From: Povalibacter uvarum
GTDB taxonomy: Bacteria > Pseudomonadota > Gammaproteobacteria > Steroidobacterales > Steroidobacteraceae
DNA length: 64,000 nt
Direction: 5' to 3'
Assembly: GCF_014202975.1 (NCBI RefSeq)
Contig: NZ_JACHHZ010000004.1
Coordinates: 558,001-622,000 of the forward strand
Both the position numbers and the translations under genes were made by a program. The notes under the pieces were generated by a model, which saw only the letters and a program-made list of their open reading frames with translations, did no database searches and was not told the origin of the DNA. This document shows positions 17,332 to 26,492 of this stretch, piece after piece. Numbering within the stretch: position 1 is the stretch's first letter; each line of letters opens with the position of its first letter.

Positions 17332-18944
17332 CGCTGAGGATCAGCGAACACGAGCCGAAAAATACTACCACCGCCCACACGCGGCTCGTAGACGAGTATC
17401 GCGCGGTTGGCATGCGCGAGCTCACGGGCGATGAATAGCCCCAGTCCCGTGCCTCCCTTGCCGCCCGTGAAGAACGGTTCGAAGATCCTTTCGGCGTCGG
17501 CCGCGGAAATTCCGGGACCGCGATCCAGGACCTCGAGATACGGCCGTTCGGTCCCGGTAACGCGCCCGGTCTGTATTTCCAGCGAGCTTCCGCCGAGGGG
17601 ATCGCGCCCGTATTTCAGTGCGTTCTCGCACAGGTTCCACATCAGCTGATGCAGGTGCGAGGGATCGACCCTGATTTCCAGATCGCGCGACAGCGGATTG
17701 AACCGCAGGACGTCTTCGCCGATCTGCGAGGTCTGTCTGAATTCGGTCAGGAATTCGCGCAGCCAGGCATTGAGCCCGATGCGCTCCTGGCGCGTCGAGT
17801 CACGCCGCGAAAGCTGGAGCACGTTGTTGATGATCGTGCTGACGCGCTCGCCGTTGCTCGTGATGATGTCCGTCAGGCGTTTCTCCTGCGGCGTGAGCGA
17901 GGGGTCTTCCGCAAGGAGCTGGGCCGCGTGACTCATCGCGCCCACGGGATTGCGGATCTCGTGCGCGATGCTGGCGCTGAGCCTGCCCAGCGCCGCGAGC
18001 TTCGTCTGCTGGACACGCTCCGCGATCAGGGTCGTATCCTCGAGAAAGATCAGCGTAGGCCCCTTGCTGGCCTGGTCGAGCGACACGAAGTGCGGCTGGA
18101 CCACGCTGCCGCCGTCGGCGGCCAGGACGGAGAGCGAGCTCAGTTGCCAGTCATAGGAATGCTTGCGCCACATGCCGAGCAGATAGAGCAGGCGCGGCGA
18201 CACTTCGCCCAGCAGCGTGCCCGGAGTGACTTGTCCTCGTTTCAGCAGCTGCCCGGCGGATTCATTGATGAGCCTGATGCTGTCGTTCTCGTCGACGACG
18301 AGGATGCTTTCGCGCAAGTGCTGCACGATGAACTGATTCAGCTCCGCGAGATTCGCGACGTCGACCTCACGCTGCCGGACCCGTTCCTCGCTTTCCCGCA
18401 GACTGGTGGAAAGCGGGACGACACCCAGTGCGACGATGAACATGAGCGCGCCCACGATGCCCGCCGCAGTGAAGTCCGTGGCATCGCCATGACCCAGCAG
18501 GGCGATGAAGCCCTGCTGGACCAGCATGGCGAGCGCCGCAAGCGCCGCGAACATGAATGCGAGCCGCTGCGTCACCACGAAGCTGGCCGCGCCGATCGGC
18601 AGCACCAGGATCGCGGCGAGCCCGCTGCCCATGCCGCCGCTGGAATAGGTGAGCAGCGCGATGATGGCCACGTCGACGCACACACCCAGGACGGCCTGAA
18701 CATCAATCGGTGTTGAGCGGCGCCGGATGCTCCAGATCGCGCCGACGGCGAAGAGGAAGTAGGCGGTTGCGGCGCCGATGAATATCGCCGGGCGCATCTG
18801 ACCGACGGGAGACGGGGTGATCGTCAGGAAAAGAACGGTCAGGAGCAGCGGGACGAGGAGCCGGAAGAGGTTGACGAGCGCCAGGACTCGCCATGCCAGG
18901 GTCGTGGAATCGCTGGTCGTCGTGGGTGGCCCGGAAAGTGTCAT
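17316..18944 (-). CDS. pilS: Sensor histidine kinase PilS
   Basis: Membrane sensor kinase of 542 aa. About six N-terminal membrane helices (to about residue 180) sense pilin in the inner membrane in the Pseudomonas system. A PAS-like domain (about 200-310) follows, then HisKA with the phospho-acceptor in SIAHEIRNPVGAMSHAA, and HATPase_c with N-box NLCENALKYG, DRGPGISAADAERIFEPFFT and GGTGLGLFIARELA. It is the first gene of the pilS-pilR operon and diverges from sucC. Confidence 0.92.
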   Translation of the reverse strand: MTLSGPPTTTSDSTTLAWRVLALVNLFRLLVPLLLTVLFLTITPSPVGQMRPAIFIGAATAYFLFAVGAIWSIRRRSTPIDVQAVLGVCVDVAIIALLTYSSGGMGSGLAAILVLPIGAASFVVTQRLAFMFAALAALAMLVQQGFIALLGHGDATDFTAAGIVGALMFIVALGVVPLSTSLRESEERVRQREVDVANLAELNQFIVQHLRESILVVDENDSIRLINESAGQLLKRGQVTPGTLLGEVSPRLLYLLGMWRKHSYDWQLSSLSVLAADGGSVVQPHFVSLDQASKGPTLIFLEDTTLIAERVQQTKLAALGRLSASIAHEIRNPVGAMSHAAQLLAEDPSLTPQEKRLTDIITSNGERVSTIINNVLQLSRRDSTRQERIGLNAWLREFLTEFRQTSQIGEDVLRFNPLSRDLEIRVDPSHLHQLMWNLCENALKYGRDPLGGSSLEIQTGRVTGTERPYLEVLDRGPGISAADAERIFEPFFTGGKGGTGLGLFIARELAHANRAILVYEPRVGGGSIFRLVFADPQRWEMP

Positions 18945-19126
18945 TCCACTGAAATTAGCACAGGCGCCGTCGGGGCCCGGCCAACCGGGTCGCAGGTCTT
19001 ATTTTTCCGTGCAGTGCGCACGAACTCCCGATCGGTTCCTGCCTGGCCGTCCTTTGCTTCACCGGCGAATTCCTCCAGAATACGCGGCCTTTCCGCCGAC
19101 GAACCTCCTCGAGAGACCCATTCAAG

Positions 19127-20290
19127 ATGAATCTGCACGAATACCAGTCGAAACAACTGTTCGCGCGTTACGGCATCCCGGTGCCGAACGGGCAGGTCGC
19201 CTCCACGGGCGCGGAAGCTGCCGAGGCAGCCCGCAAGATCGGCGGCTCGAAATGGGTGGTGAAGGCGCAGGTTCATGCAGGCGGCCGAGGCAAGGCAGGC
19301 GGCGTGAAGCTCGTGGACTCCCCGGAAGCGGCCGCGGCAGCCGCCGAGGCGATGTTCGGCAAGCAGCTGGTCACGCACCAGACTGGACCAGAAGGTCTGC
19401 CGATCCACCAGGTCTTCGTGGAAGAAGGGTCGAAGATCGCCCGTGAGCTGTACCTGAGCCTGGTGCTGAATCGCGACAAGGGCCACATCGCATTCATTGC
19501 GTCGGCCGCTGGCGGCATGGACATCGAAGAAGTCGCTGCTCACACCCCGGAAAAGATCATTCGTGTGAACATTCATCCGGCGACCGGGCTGCAGCCCTCG
19601 CAGTGCCGCGTGCTCGCTTTCGGGCTCGGCCTGGAAGGCAAGCAGATCGATGAGTTCATTCACATCGCGCAGGCACTCTACAAGCTCTACCTCGACAAGG
19701 ACGCGAGCCTCCTCGAAGTAAACCCGCTGATCGTCACCGGCGACGGCAAGCTCGTCGCGCTCGATGCCAAGATCGGCATCGAGGACAACGCGCTGTTCCG
19801 CCAGAAGGAGCTCGCAGCGTGGCGCGATGATTCGCAGGAAGATGCGATGGAACGCGCCGCTGCCCAGCACGAGCTGAACTACGTTTCTCTCGAGGGCGAC
19901 ATCGCGTGCATGGTGAACGGCGCCGGCCTCGCGATGGCGACGATGGACCTGGTGAAGCTGCACGGCGGCGCGCCGGCGAACTTCCTCGACGTCGGCGGCG
20001 GCGCGACACGCGAGCGTGTCACGGTCGCTTTCAAGCTGATTCTCTCGAACAAGAATGTGCGCGCGATTCTCGTGAACATCTTCGGCGGCATCGTCCGCTG
20101 CGACATGATCGCGGAAGGCATCATTCACGCGGTGAAGGACGTCGGCGTCAGCGTGCCGGTCGTGGTGCGCATCGAAGGCACCAACGCAGAGCAAGGTCGC
20201 AAGCTGCTGGCCGACAGCGGCCTCGCGATCATCGCCGCAGCTGATCTCACCGATGCCGCGAAGAAAGTCGTCGCGGCAGCGAAGAAGTGA
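19127..20290 (+). CDS. sucC: Succinyl-CoA synthetase beta subunit SucC
   Basis: ADP-forming succinate-CoA ligase beta subunit (387 aa, standard length). It converts succinyl-CoA to succinate with substrate-level ATP formation in the TCA cycle. The ATP-grasp domain starts [20 protein letters not shown], with [19 protein letters not shown]. Later motifs are [39 protein letters not shown] and [10 protein letters not shown]. It is followed by sucD. sucCD next to pilRS is the arrangement I recall from Xanthomonas relatives. Confidence 0.97.
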   Translation: MNLHEYQSKQLFARYGIPVPNGQVASTGAEAAEAARKIGGSKWVVKAQVHAGGRGKAGGVKLVDSPEAAAAAAEAMFGKQLVTHQTGPEGLPIHQVFVEEGSKIARELYLSLVLNRDKGHIAFIASAAGGMDIEEVAAHTPEKIIRVNIHPATGLQPSQCRVLAFGLGLEGKQIDEFIHIAQALYKLYLDKDASLLEVNPLIVTGDGKLVALDAKIGIEDNALFRQKELAAWRDDSQEDAMERAAAQHELNYVSLEGDIACMVNGAGLAMATMDLVKLHGGAPANFLDVGGGATRERVTVAFKLILSNKNVRAILVNIFGGIVRCDMIAEGIIHAVKDVGVSVPVVVRIEGTNAEQGRKLLADSGLAIIAAADLTDAAKKVVAAAKK

Positions 20291-20313
20291 TCGGCGGTTC
20301 AATCATCTCTTCA

Positions 20314-20355
20314 TCTGGCCAGATGCCAGTTTGCCAGTTGACCAGTTAGCCAAGG
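20314..20355. repeat. Heptamer/octamer array between sucC and sucD (GCCAGTT type)
   Basis: Consecutive units GCCAGAT, GCCAGTTT, GCCAGTTG, ACCAGTTA and GCCAAGG fill the short sucC-sucD gap just before the sucD start. It has the same spacing logic as the GCCRCTA arrays elsewhere but a different unit, and no inverted partner is seen. Confidence 0.5.
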
Positions 20356-20362
20356 TTTTTAA

Positions 20363-21421
20363 ATGTCCATCCTCATCGACAAGAACACCCGCGTGATCTG
20401 CCAGGGTTTCACGGGCAAGCAAGGTACGTTTCATTCCGAACAGTGTCTCGCCTACGGCACGAAGCTCGTCGGCGGCGTGACTCCCGGCCGCGGCGGCGAG
20501 AAGCACCTCGGCCTCCCGGTTTTCAACACCGTGCGCGAAGCGGTCAAGGAAACCGGCGCGACCGTCAGCATGATCTACGTGCCGGCGCCGTACGCAGCCG
20601 ACGCAATCATCGAAGCTGCCGACGCGGGCATCGAGCTGATCGTCTGCATCACCGAAGGCATTCCCGTGAATGACATGGTGCGTGTGAAGGCTGCGCTCGC
20701 AAGCTACGGCAGCCTGCTGATCGGTCCGAACTGCCCGGGCGTGATCACGCCGGGAGAATGCAAGATCGGCATCATGCCCGGCTTCATTCACAAGCCCGGC
20801 AAGATCGGCATCGTGTCGCGCTCCGGCACGCTCACGTATGAAGCCGTGTTCCAGACCACGAACGCCGGCCTCGGCCAGAGCACCTGCGTCGGTATCGGCG
20901 GCGATCCGGTGCGTGGCATGAACTTCATCGACGTGCTCGCGCACTTCGAAGCGGATCCGAAGACCGAAGGCATCATCATGGTCGGCGAGATCGGCGGTGC
21001 GGACGAAGAGGCAGCCGCTGACTTCATTCGCAAGAACGTCACCAAGCCCGTCGTTGCCTACATCGCAGGCGTAACGGCGCCTGCCGGCAAGCGCATGGGC
21101 CACGCGGGCGCGATCGTGGCCGGCGGCAAGGGCACCGCGGCGGACAAGTTCAAGGCGCTCGAGCGCGCCGGCGTCCGCACGGTGAAGAGCCCGGCGGATC
21201 TCGGCAAGGCCATTGCCGAACTGCTCGCGAAGAAGGGCGGCAAGACGGCCGCCAAGTCGAAGGGCGGCGCGAAGGCCAAGTCGGCTCCGAAGCCTGCCAA
21301 GAAAGCTCCGGCGAAGAAGGCTCCAGCCAAAAAGGCCCCAGCCAAGAAGGCTCCAGCCAGCAAGGTCGCGGCAAAGAAGGCCCCGGCGAAGAAGCCGAAG
21401 CCGGTCGCCCGCAAGAAGTAA
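20363..21421 (+). CDS. sucD: Succinyl-CoA synthetase alpha subunit SucD with long basic tail
   Basis: CoA-binding alpha subunit. It starts [21 protein letters not shown] and carries [29 protein letters not shown], the SRSGTLTYE region and the active-site His in the GHAGAIV motif. The catalytic part ends near residue 290, as in other bacteria. The remaining 60 or so residues are almost only Lys, Ala and Pro, with repeated KKAPA units, like a histone H1 or AlgP tail. Such a tail is not part of the enzyme family. The reading frame is clean and stops at 21421, so the tail appears real. It may bind nucleic acid or polyphosphate (inference). Confidence 0.95.
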   Translation: MSILIDKNTRVICQGFTGKQGTFHSEQCLAYGTKLVGGVTPGRGGEKHLGLPVFNTVREAVKETGATVSMIYVPAPYAADAIIEAADAGIELIVCITEGIPVNDMVRVKAALASYGSLLIGPNCPGVITPGECKIGIMPGFIHKPGKIGIVSRSGTLTYEAVFQTTNAGLGQSTCVGIGGDPVRGMNFIDVLAHFEADPKTEGIIMVGEIGGADEEAAADFIRKNVTKPVVAYIAGVTAPAGKRMGHAGAIVAGGKGTAADKFKALERAGVRTVKSPADLGKAIAELLAKKGGKTAAKSKGGAKAKSAPKPAKKAPAKKAPAKKAPAKKAPASKVAAKKAPAKKPKPVARKK

Positions 21422-21445
21422 ACCCGGGCGGGGTCTGATTACTCA

Positions 21446-21512
21446 GTCATTCCCGCGCAGGCGGGAATCCATCCGGATCAAGGCATGGATCCCCGCCTGT
21501 GCGGGGATGGCG
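21446..21512. repeat. REP-like hairpin, copy 1
   Basis: GTCATTCCCGCGCAGGCGGGAATCC is followed by a spacer and GGATCCCCGCCTGTGCGGGGATGGC. Two small hairpins form an imperfect larger inverted repeat. Three more copies lie at 26493, 30710 and 41001. It sits after sucD and may stabilise or terminate its transcript. Confidence 0.8.
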
Positions 21513-21596
21513 GCAGACCCTCCTGAGGTTTTCTCCGGTATGAACCCGCGGGGCGTTCGGCAATAATCATCAACGCCCCCACCCCTGCAGCTCCCG

Positions 21597-23240
21597 ATGC
21601 CTACCTCCACCCTCCGTATCGCCCTGGCGCAGCTCAACCTGTTCGTGGGCGATGTGAGCGGCAACACCCAGCGCGTGCTCGACGCGGCTGCGCGTGCGCG
21701 AGATGAGCTGAAGGCCGATCTGGTGCTGATGCCGGAGCTGAGCCTGTCGGGCTATCCGCCGGAAGATCTGCTGTTTCACACGGGCCTGCGCCGCCAGGTC
21801 GAGTCGGCGCTGAAGCGCGTCCGCGAAGAAACGCGCGGCATCGCCGCGATGGTGGGTTACCCCGAGTATGCGGACGGCGCGATCTACAACGCGGCTACAG
21901 TCGTGCGCGACGGCGCGCAGCTCGCGAACTACCGCAAGCAGGAGCTCCCGAACTACAAAGTCTTCGATGAGAAGCGGTATTTCAAACACGGCAACGCTGC
22001 ACAGATCATCGAGCTGAACGGCATCCGTATCGGTCTGCTCATCTGCGAAGACATCTGGGAACCGCGTCCCGCCGTCGCGGCGAAAGCTGCCGGCGCCCAG
22101 TTGCTCGTCGTCATCAACGGGTCGCCTTATTCGCTTGGGTACCAGGACCGCCGCGAGTCTGTCGTGCGCGACCGCGTTCGCGACACGGCACTGCCCGTTG
22201 TCTATGTGAACCTGCTTGGCGGCCAGGACGAACTGGTGTTCGATGGCGGCTCGTTCGTCATGAACGCCGCGGGCCAAGTCGTACAGCGAGTCGCACCATT
22301 CGTGGAGAGGCTGACGCCGGTCGACATCGATCTGATCGACGGCAAGGCCGTGCCGCGCTCCGCGCACATCGAGCCGTCACTCAGCGAAGAGGCGAGCGTG
22401 TACGGTGCGCTGGTCCTTGGCGTCCGCGACTACGTCGAAAAGCATCGCTTCCCCGGCGTCGTCCTCGGCCTGTCGGGCGGCGTCGATTCAGCGCTCACGC
22501 TTGCGATTGCAGTCGATGCGCTCGGCGCCGATCGCGTGCACGTAGTGATGATGCCTTCCCGTTACACATCGCAGATGAGTCTCGACGACGCAGCGCTGCA
22601 GGCACGCACGCTCGGCGTCCGCTACGACGTCATCTCGATCGAAGGCATGTTCGAAGCCACGCTCGGCGCGTTGCAGGACGTATTCACCGGCCGCGAACCC
22701 GACACGACGGAAGAAAACATCCAGGCCCGCATCCGCGGCGTACTGCTGATGGCGATCTCGAACAAGACCGGCCGCATGCTCGTGACCACGGGCAACAAGA
22801 GCGAAATGGCCGTCGGCTACGCCACGCTGTACGGCGACATGAACGGCGGCTTCGCGCCGATCAAGGACTGCAGCAAGATGCTGGTCTATCGCCTCGCGAA
22901 CTACCGCAACGCCATTTCCCCCGCGGACACGAAGGCGATCCCACAGCGTGTGATCGATCGTCCGCCCTCGGCCGAACTGCGCCCGGACCAGAAAGACTCC
23001 GACTCACTTCCTCCCTACGAAGTCCTCGACGCCATCCTCGAGCTCTTCATCGAAGACGACCTCTCCGTCGACGAAATCACCGCCCGCGGCTTCGACCGCG
23101 CAACGGTGGGACGAGTGCTGGATATGGTGAAGAGGAATGAGTACAAGCGGCGGCAGGCGCCGCCGGGGGTCAGAATCAGTGACCGCGCCTTCGGTCGGGA
23201 TTGGCGCTATCCGATTACTTCGGGGTATCGGACGAGATAG
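21597..23240 (+). CDS. nadE: Glutamine-dependent NAD+ synthetase
   Basis: A 547-aa enzyme that amidates nicotinate adenine dinucleotide to NAD+, the last step of NAD biosynthesis. The N-terminal nitrilase/glutaminase domain has MPELSLSGYPPEDLL (catalytic Glu) and LLICEDIWEPRPA (catalytic Cys). The C-terminal synthetase domain has the PP-loop LGLSGGVDSALTLAIAVDAL, the ATP-site TTGNKSEMAVGYATLYGDM and a late DSLPPYEVLDAIL motif. The stop codon TAG is the first unit of the heptamer array that follows. Confidence 0.96.
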   Translation: MPTSTLRIALAQLNLFVGDVSGNTQRVLDAAARARDELKADLVLMPELSLSGYPPEDLLFHTGLRRQVESALKRVREETRGIAAMVGYPEYADGAIYNAATVVRDGAQLANYRKQELPNYKVFDEKRYFKHGNAAQIIELNGIRIGLLICEDIWEPRPAVAAKAAGAQLLVVINGSPYSLGYQDRRESVVRDRVRDTALPVVYVNLLGGQDELVFDGGSFVMNAAGQVVQRVAPFVERLTPVDIDLIDGKAVPRSAHIEPSLSEEASVYGALVLGVRDYVEKHRFPGVVLGLSGGVDSALTLAIAVDALGADRVHVVMMPSRYTSQMSLDDAALQARTLGVRYDVISIEGMFEATLGALQDVFTGREPDTTEENIQARIRGVLLMAISNKTGRMLVTTGNKSEMAVGYATLYGDMNGGFAPIKDCSKMLVYRLANYRNAISPADTKAIPQRVIDRPPSAELRPDQKDSDSLPPYEVLDAILELFIEDDLSVDEITARGFDRATVGRVLDMVKRNEYKRRQAPPGVRISDRAFGRDWRYPITSGYRTR

Positions 23241-23702
23241 CCAGCTAGCCGGCTAGCCACTAGCCACTAGCCGCTAGCCAGAGGGTCAGCGGATCTTCTC
23301 GATCAGAGCGCGAAGCGCGCGGCCAGACTGGGAAGCGAGATCTTCGATTTGCGCGGTGGCCACAGGGGCCATGTAGCCTAGTCGTGCTGCGAGGGAGACG
23401 TGGTATTCCAGCTCTCGGACTGAGCCGTAGGCGATCAGAAGCAGGCGGCGGAAATCTGCGCTCGAATGGCGGGCGGCGCCTTCCACAATGTTGGCTGCTG
23501 ATGAAACCGCAGCCCGCCTGATCTGGCTCGTGAGCCCAAACTGTTCATGCGGCGGAAAAGATCCGGTGTGCTTGTACGCGAGCAATACCAGCCGATCCGT
23601 AAGCTGGAACACCTTGAGCCGTCGATGGTCACGCATAGGTTCCTCCATGAACCTCTCTCCCTTCTGGCTACCTGCTAGTGGCTAGCCGGCTAGCTGGCCT
23701 CC
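23240..23702. mobile_element. Inverted heptamer-array element carrying a four-helix-bundle gene
   Basis: The left arm (23240-23283) consists of GCCAGCTA, GCCGGCTA, GCCACTA, GCCACTA, GCCGCTA and GCCAGAG. The right arm (23661-23700), read on the other strand, is GCCAGCTA, GCCGGCTA, GCCACTA, GCAGGTA and GCCAGAA: the same units in the same order. The arms therefore form terminal inverted repeats around one gene (23286-23636). The whole unit exactly fills the space between the stop codons of nadE and bamD. Calling it mobile is inference, supported by gene-less copies elsewhere in this window. Confidence 0.6.
23286..23636 (-). CDS. Four-helix-bundle protein (S23/23S-rRNA-IVS family)
   Basis: A small protein of about 116 aa with the recognisable S23 family pattern: an N-terminal RRLKVFQL, then FPPHEQFGLTSQIRRAAVS, AANIVEGAARHSS, FRRLLLIAYGSVRELEYH and a helical end. 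Members form pentameric helical bundles; the biochemical role is unknown outside rRNA intervening sequences and the Avd accessory protein of retroelements. Start chosen at 23636 (GGAGG 5 nt upstream); an ATG at 23648 is also possible. No rRNA or reverse transcriptase is near. It lies inside a pair of inverted heptamer arrays. Confidence 0.85.
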   Translation of the reverse strand: MRDHRRLKVFQLTDRLVLLAYKHTGSFPPHEQFGLTSQIRRAAVSSAANIVEGAARHSSADFRRLLLIAYGSVRELEYHVSLAARLGYMAPVATAQIEDLASQSGRALRALIEKIR

Positions 23703-24500
23703 TTACCAGAACTTCCACCACTTCTCCTTCCCCACCTTCCCCACGCTGTCCGGCGACACGCCCGCGTAGTTCGTCTGGATCACCTTGTCCGTTTCGGCCG
23801 CCAGGTCGGCCATTCCCAGCCGCTTGTAGCTTTCGGACATGATCATCAGGGCGTGCTGCATCTGCGGGGCGCCGTCGTAGTTTTCGATCGTGTACTTGCT
23901 GCGGTTGATGGCGCCGACATAGGCGCCGCGCTTCAGGTAGTAGTCCGCGACGTACACCTCGTACGCGGCGAGGCGGTTGCGCAGGAAGATCATGCGCTGG
24001 CGGGAGTCCGGGGCGTATTCGCTGTTCGGGTAGCGTTCCACCAGCGTCTGGAAGGCCTGGAAGGATTTGCGGGCGTCGATCGGCGGGCGCATCGACAGGT
24101 CGGCGTTGAACCAGCGTTCCATGAAGTTCGGGTTGCGCTCGAACTGGGCGAGACCCTTGATGTAGTAGGCGTAGTCCACGCGCGGGTGGGCCGGATTTTC
24201 GCGGATGAACTGGTCGGCCTGGTCGATGGCGGACTCGGGCTCGGCGTTGCGGTAGTAGGCGTACATCAGGTCCAGCTGGCCCTGTTTGGCGGGGTTGCTG
24301 AACGGGAAGCGTGCTTCGAGCGCTTCGTAGTAGGCGATGGCGTCGCGATAGTTGCCGTTGTCCGAAGCCTTCCTGGCGGCTTCGTAGAGCTTGTCGGCGC
24401 TGCCGATGATCTCCTTGGCCTTGTTACCGCCGCAGGCGCCAAGGGCAAGAGCCACGACGGTGGTCAGAATCAGCAGGGGCGTGCGAAAATTACTGAGCAT
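23703..24500 (-). CDS. bamD: Outer-membrane assembly lipoprotein BamD
   Basis: Essential lipoprotein of the BAM complex that folds outer-membrane proteins. The signal peptide ends in a lipobox LGAC. It is followed by five TPR-like repeats, with NYRDAIAYYEALEARFPFS, AYYRNAEPESAIDQADQFIR, YAYYIKGLAQF and ARKSFQAFQTLVERYPNSEYA as visible family motifs. I start at the ATG at 24500, which gives a typical 22-residue lipoprotein signal; an ATG at 24524 would add eight residues. It diverges from rluD, the standard gammaproteobacterial arrangement. Confidence 0.95.
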   Translation of the reverse strand: MLSNFRTPLLILTTVVALALGACGGNKAKEIIGSADKLYEAARKASDNGNYRDAIAYYEALEARFPFSNPAKQGQLDLMYAYYRNAEPESAIDQADQFIRENPAHPRVDYAYYIKGLAQFERNPNFMERWFNADLSMRPPIDARKSFQAFQTLVERYPNSEYAPDSRQRMIFLRNRLAAYEVYVADYYLKRGAYVGAINRSKYTIENYDGAPQMQHALMIMSESYKRLGMADLAAETDKVIQTNYAGVSPDSVGKVGKEKWWKFW

Positions 24501-24662
24501 TTTGAAACCGATCCGAGTGTGCATTCAGCCCGGGAAAGGCGCGAGAGTATAGCCGCCAGACAGGGGCTGCTGGGTTGTCTCGGCTCCGGGCCGTGGCCTG
24601 GGCTCTCTGCGCCCCTGGGATTCTCCCTCTTTCGTGTCCAACGCCGTCCATAAAGTTCCTTC

Positions 24663-25655
24663 ATGCCTGAACCGATCCGCCATTCCCTGACGATCCCCGA
24701 TGACCATATCGGGCAAAGGCTGGACCAGGCGCTGGCCGAACTGCTGTCCGAGTACTCCCGCACCCGGATCAAGGACTGGATCGAGTCTGGCCAGATCCTG
24801 GTCAATGGCGGCCGGCTGAAGCCGAAGGACAAGGTCCTGGGCGGGGAGCGGATCGAGGTTTCGGCCGAGCTGCCGGACGTCATCGATGTCGCGCCCGAAT
24901 CGATCGCCCTGGACATCGTTCATGAGGACAAGCATGTCCTGATCATCAACAAGCCGGCCGGGCTGGTCGTGCACCCGGGAGCCGGGAACGCGGCCGGGAC
25001 ACTCCAGAACGCGCTGCTGCACTTCGATGCCAGCCTGGCTCACCTGCCGCGAGGCGGCATCGTGCATCGGCTGGACAAGGACACCAGCGGCCTTCTCGTC
25101 ATCGCCAGGACGCTCGAGGCCCATACCGAGCTCGTTCGTGCACTCGAAGTGCACGATGTCGAGCGCGAGTACGAGGCGGTCTGCGTGGGTGTGATGACGG
25201 CGGGCGGTACCGTGGATGCGCCGATCGGACGTCATCCTGTCGATCGTCTGAAGCAGGCCATTCGCGAGGACGGGCGCGAGTCCGTTACGCACTACCGCGT
25301 GATTCATCGCTATCGCGGACACACGCACGTGCGGCTCAATCTGGAAACCGGACGAACGCATCAGATCCGCGTGCACATGGCGCATATCAAGTATCCGCTC
25401 GTCGGTGACCGCGTGTACGGCGGCAGGTTGTTGTTGCCGAAGGGCGCGACGCCGGAGCTCGTCGAGGCGCTGCGCGGATTCGGTCGACAAGCGCTCCACG
25501 CCGCGCGGCTTGCGTTCGAGCATCCCGTGACGGGCAAACCGGTCGAAGCTGTCGCGCCGACACCGGCGGATATCAAATCCCTGCTGAAAGCGTTGGCGGA
25601 TGATGCGACGTCCGCTGCTGCGTCGGCCCGTCCCACGCGGAGAAAGGGGCGATGA
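24663..25655 (+). CDS. rluD: 23S rRNA pseudouridine synthase RluD
   Basis: Pseudouridine synthase for helix 69 of 23S rRNA (330 aa). The N-terminal S4 domain has GQRLDQALAELLSEYSRTRIKDW and GQILVNG. The catalytic domain has NKPAGLVVHPG and the catalytic Asp in HRLDKDTSGLLV, then TGRTHQIRVHMAHI. The bamD/rluD/pgeF/clpB neighbourhood supports the RluD assignment over RluC. Confidence 0.95.
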   Translation: MPEPIRHSLTIPDDHIGQRLDQALAELLSEYSRTRIKDWIESGQILVNGGRLKPKDKVLGGERIEVSAELPDVIDVAPESIALDIVHEDKHVLIINKPAGLVVHPGAGNAAGTLQNALLHFDASLAHLPRGGIVHRLDKDTSGLLVIARTLEAHTELVRALEVHDVEREYEAVCVGVMTAGGTVDAPIGRHPVDRLKQAIREDGRESVTHYRVIHRYRGHTHVRLNLETGRTHQIRVHMAHIKYPLVGDRVYGGRLLLPKGATPELVEALRGFGRQALHAARLAFEHPVTGKPVEAVAPTPADIKSLLKALADDATSAAASARPTRRKGR

Positions 25656-25671
25656 CAAGCGCCGTCGCCCT

Positions 25672-26412
25672 GTGACCGCACCGCTCTTCATCGCGCCCGA
25701 TTGGCCCGCGCCTGCCCACGTCCGCGCCGCCGCGACTCTACGTTCGGGGGGTGTGAGCGGGGACGAGTACGCGAGCCTCAATCTCGCGATGCACGTCGGC
25801 GACGACCCGGCCGCTGTGGCGGAGAACCGCCGCCGATTGCGCGAAGCGTTGGAGCTGACGGCTGAACCTGCGTGGCTCAACCAGGTGCACGGCATCAACG
25901 TCGTCGAGGCTCGCCAGCACAAAGAGCCGACCACCGCGGATGCTTCGGTCTCGACGCGACCGGATCAGGTTTGCGTCGTGATGACCGCCGACTGTCTGCC
26001 CGTCATCTTCTGCGACCGCGATGGAACGCGCGTCGGCGCGGCGCATGCAGGATGGCGCGGACTGGTGGGTGGAGTCCTGGAGGAAACGATCAAGGCGCTG
26101 GGCGTTCCCCCCGATCGACTGCTGGCATGGCTCGGTCCGGCGATCGAGCAGCCGGCGTTCGAAGTCGGATCCGAAGTCCGCGAGCAGTTCGTTGCACGCG
26201 ATCCGGCGAATGCAGCGGCGTTCGAGGCGAATGCACGGGAACGCTGGCAGGCGGATCTCTACGCGCTTGCCAGGCAGGAGTTGTCGCGCCTCGGGGTCAC
26301 CGATGTCCATGGCGGCGGATTCCGTGTCTTCGCCGACGAGGAACGATTCTTCTCGTACCGCCGATCATCGAAAACGGGTCGCATGGCGACGCTGGTCTGG
26401 CTGACGCGCTGA
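25672..26412 (+). CDS. pgeF: Peptidoglycan editing factor PgeF (YfiH, DUF152 family)
   Basis: Member of the multicopper-oxidase-fold-unrelated YfiH family, which in E. coli edits UDP-MurNAc with L-Ser and was earlier called a polyphenol oxidase. Family motifs are SLNLAMHVGDDPAAVAENR, LNQVHG, TADCLPVIFCD, AAHAGWRGLVGGVLE and a C-terminal FFSYRR. The GTG start at 25672 gives the usual N-terminus (TAPLFIAPDWPAP) and lies 17 nt after the rluD stop. The frame is open back to 25600, inside rluD. It is probably co-transcribed with rluD. Confidence 0.88.
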   Translation: MTAPLFIAPDWPAPAHVRAAATLRSGGVSGDEYASLNLAMHVGDDPAAVAENRRRLREALELTAEPAWLNQVHGINVVEARQHKEPTTADASVSTRPDQVCVVMTADCLPVIFCDRDGTRVGAAHAGWRGLVGGVLEETIKALGVPPDRLLAWLGPAIEQPAFEVGSEVREQFVARDPANAAAFEANARERWQADLYALARQELSRLGVTDVHGGGFRVFADEERFFSYRRSSKTGRMATLVWLTR

Positions 26413-26492
26413 AGCGGAGCCACTTGACGCCCGTGCTAGGCTTTCAGACGAAATACCAACGAACCGATGCGGCCAGGGCGTTTGCACGCACT

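Noticed and set aside
18941..20302. Long open frame antisense to sucC (about 450 codons)
   Set aside because: It mirrors a highly conserved core gene in GC-rich DNA; composition is His/Arg/Asp-rich as expected for an antisense shadow and no domain is visible.
23240..23283. CRISPR array as explanation of the GCCRCTA repeats
   Set aside because: Units are 7-8 bp without spacers and no cas genes are present.
23286..23636. Reading the four-helix-bundle gene as an rRNA intervening sequence
   Set aside because: No 23S rRNA sequence is present around it; its neighbours are nadE and bamD.
24525..25934. Open frame antisense to rluD and pgeF
   Set aside because: Covers two convincing conserved genes on the other strand; low-complexity Arg-rich translation.
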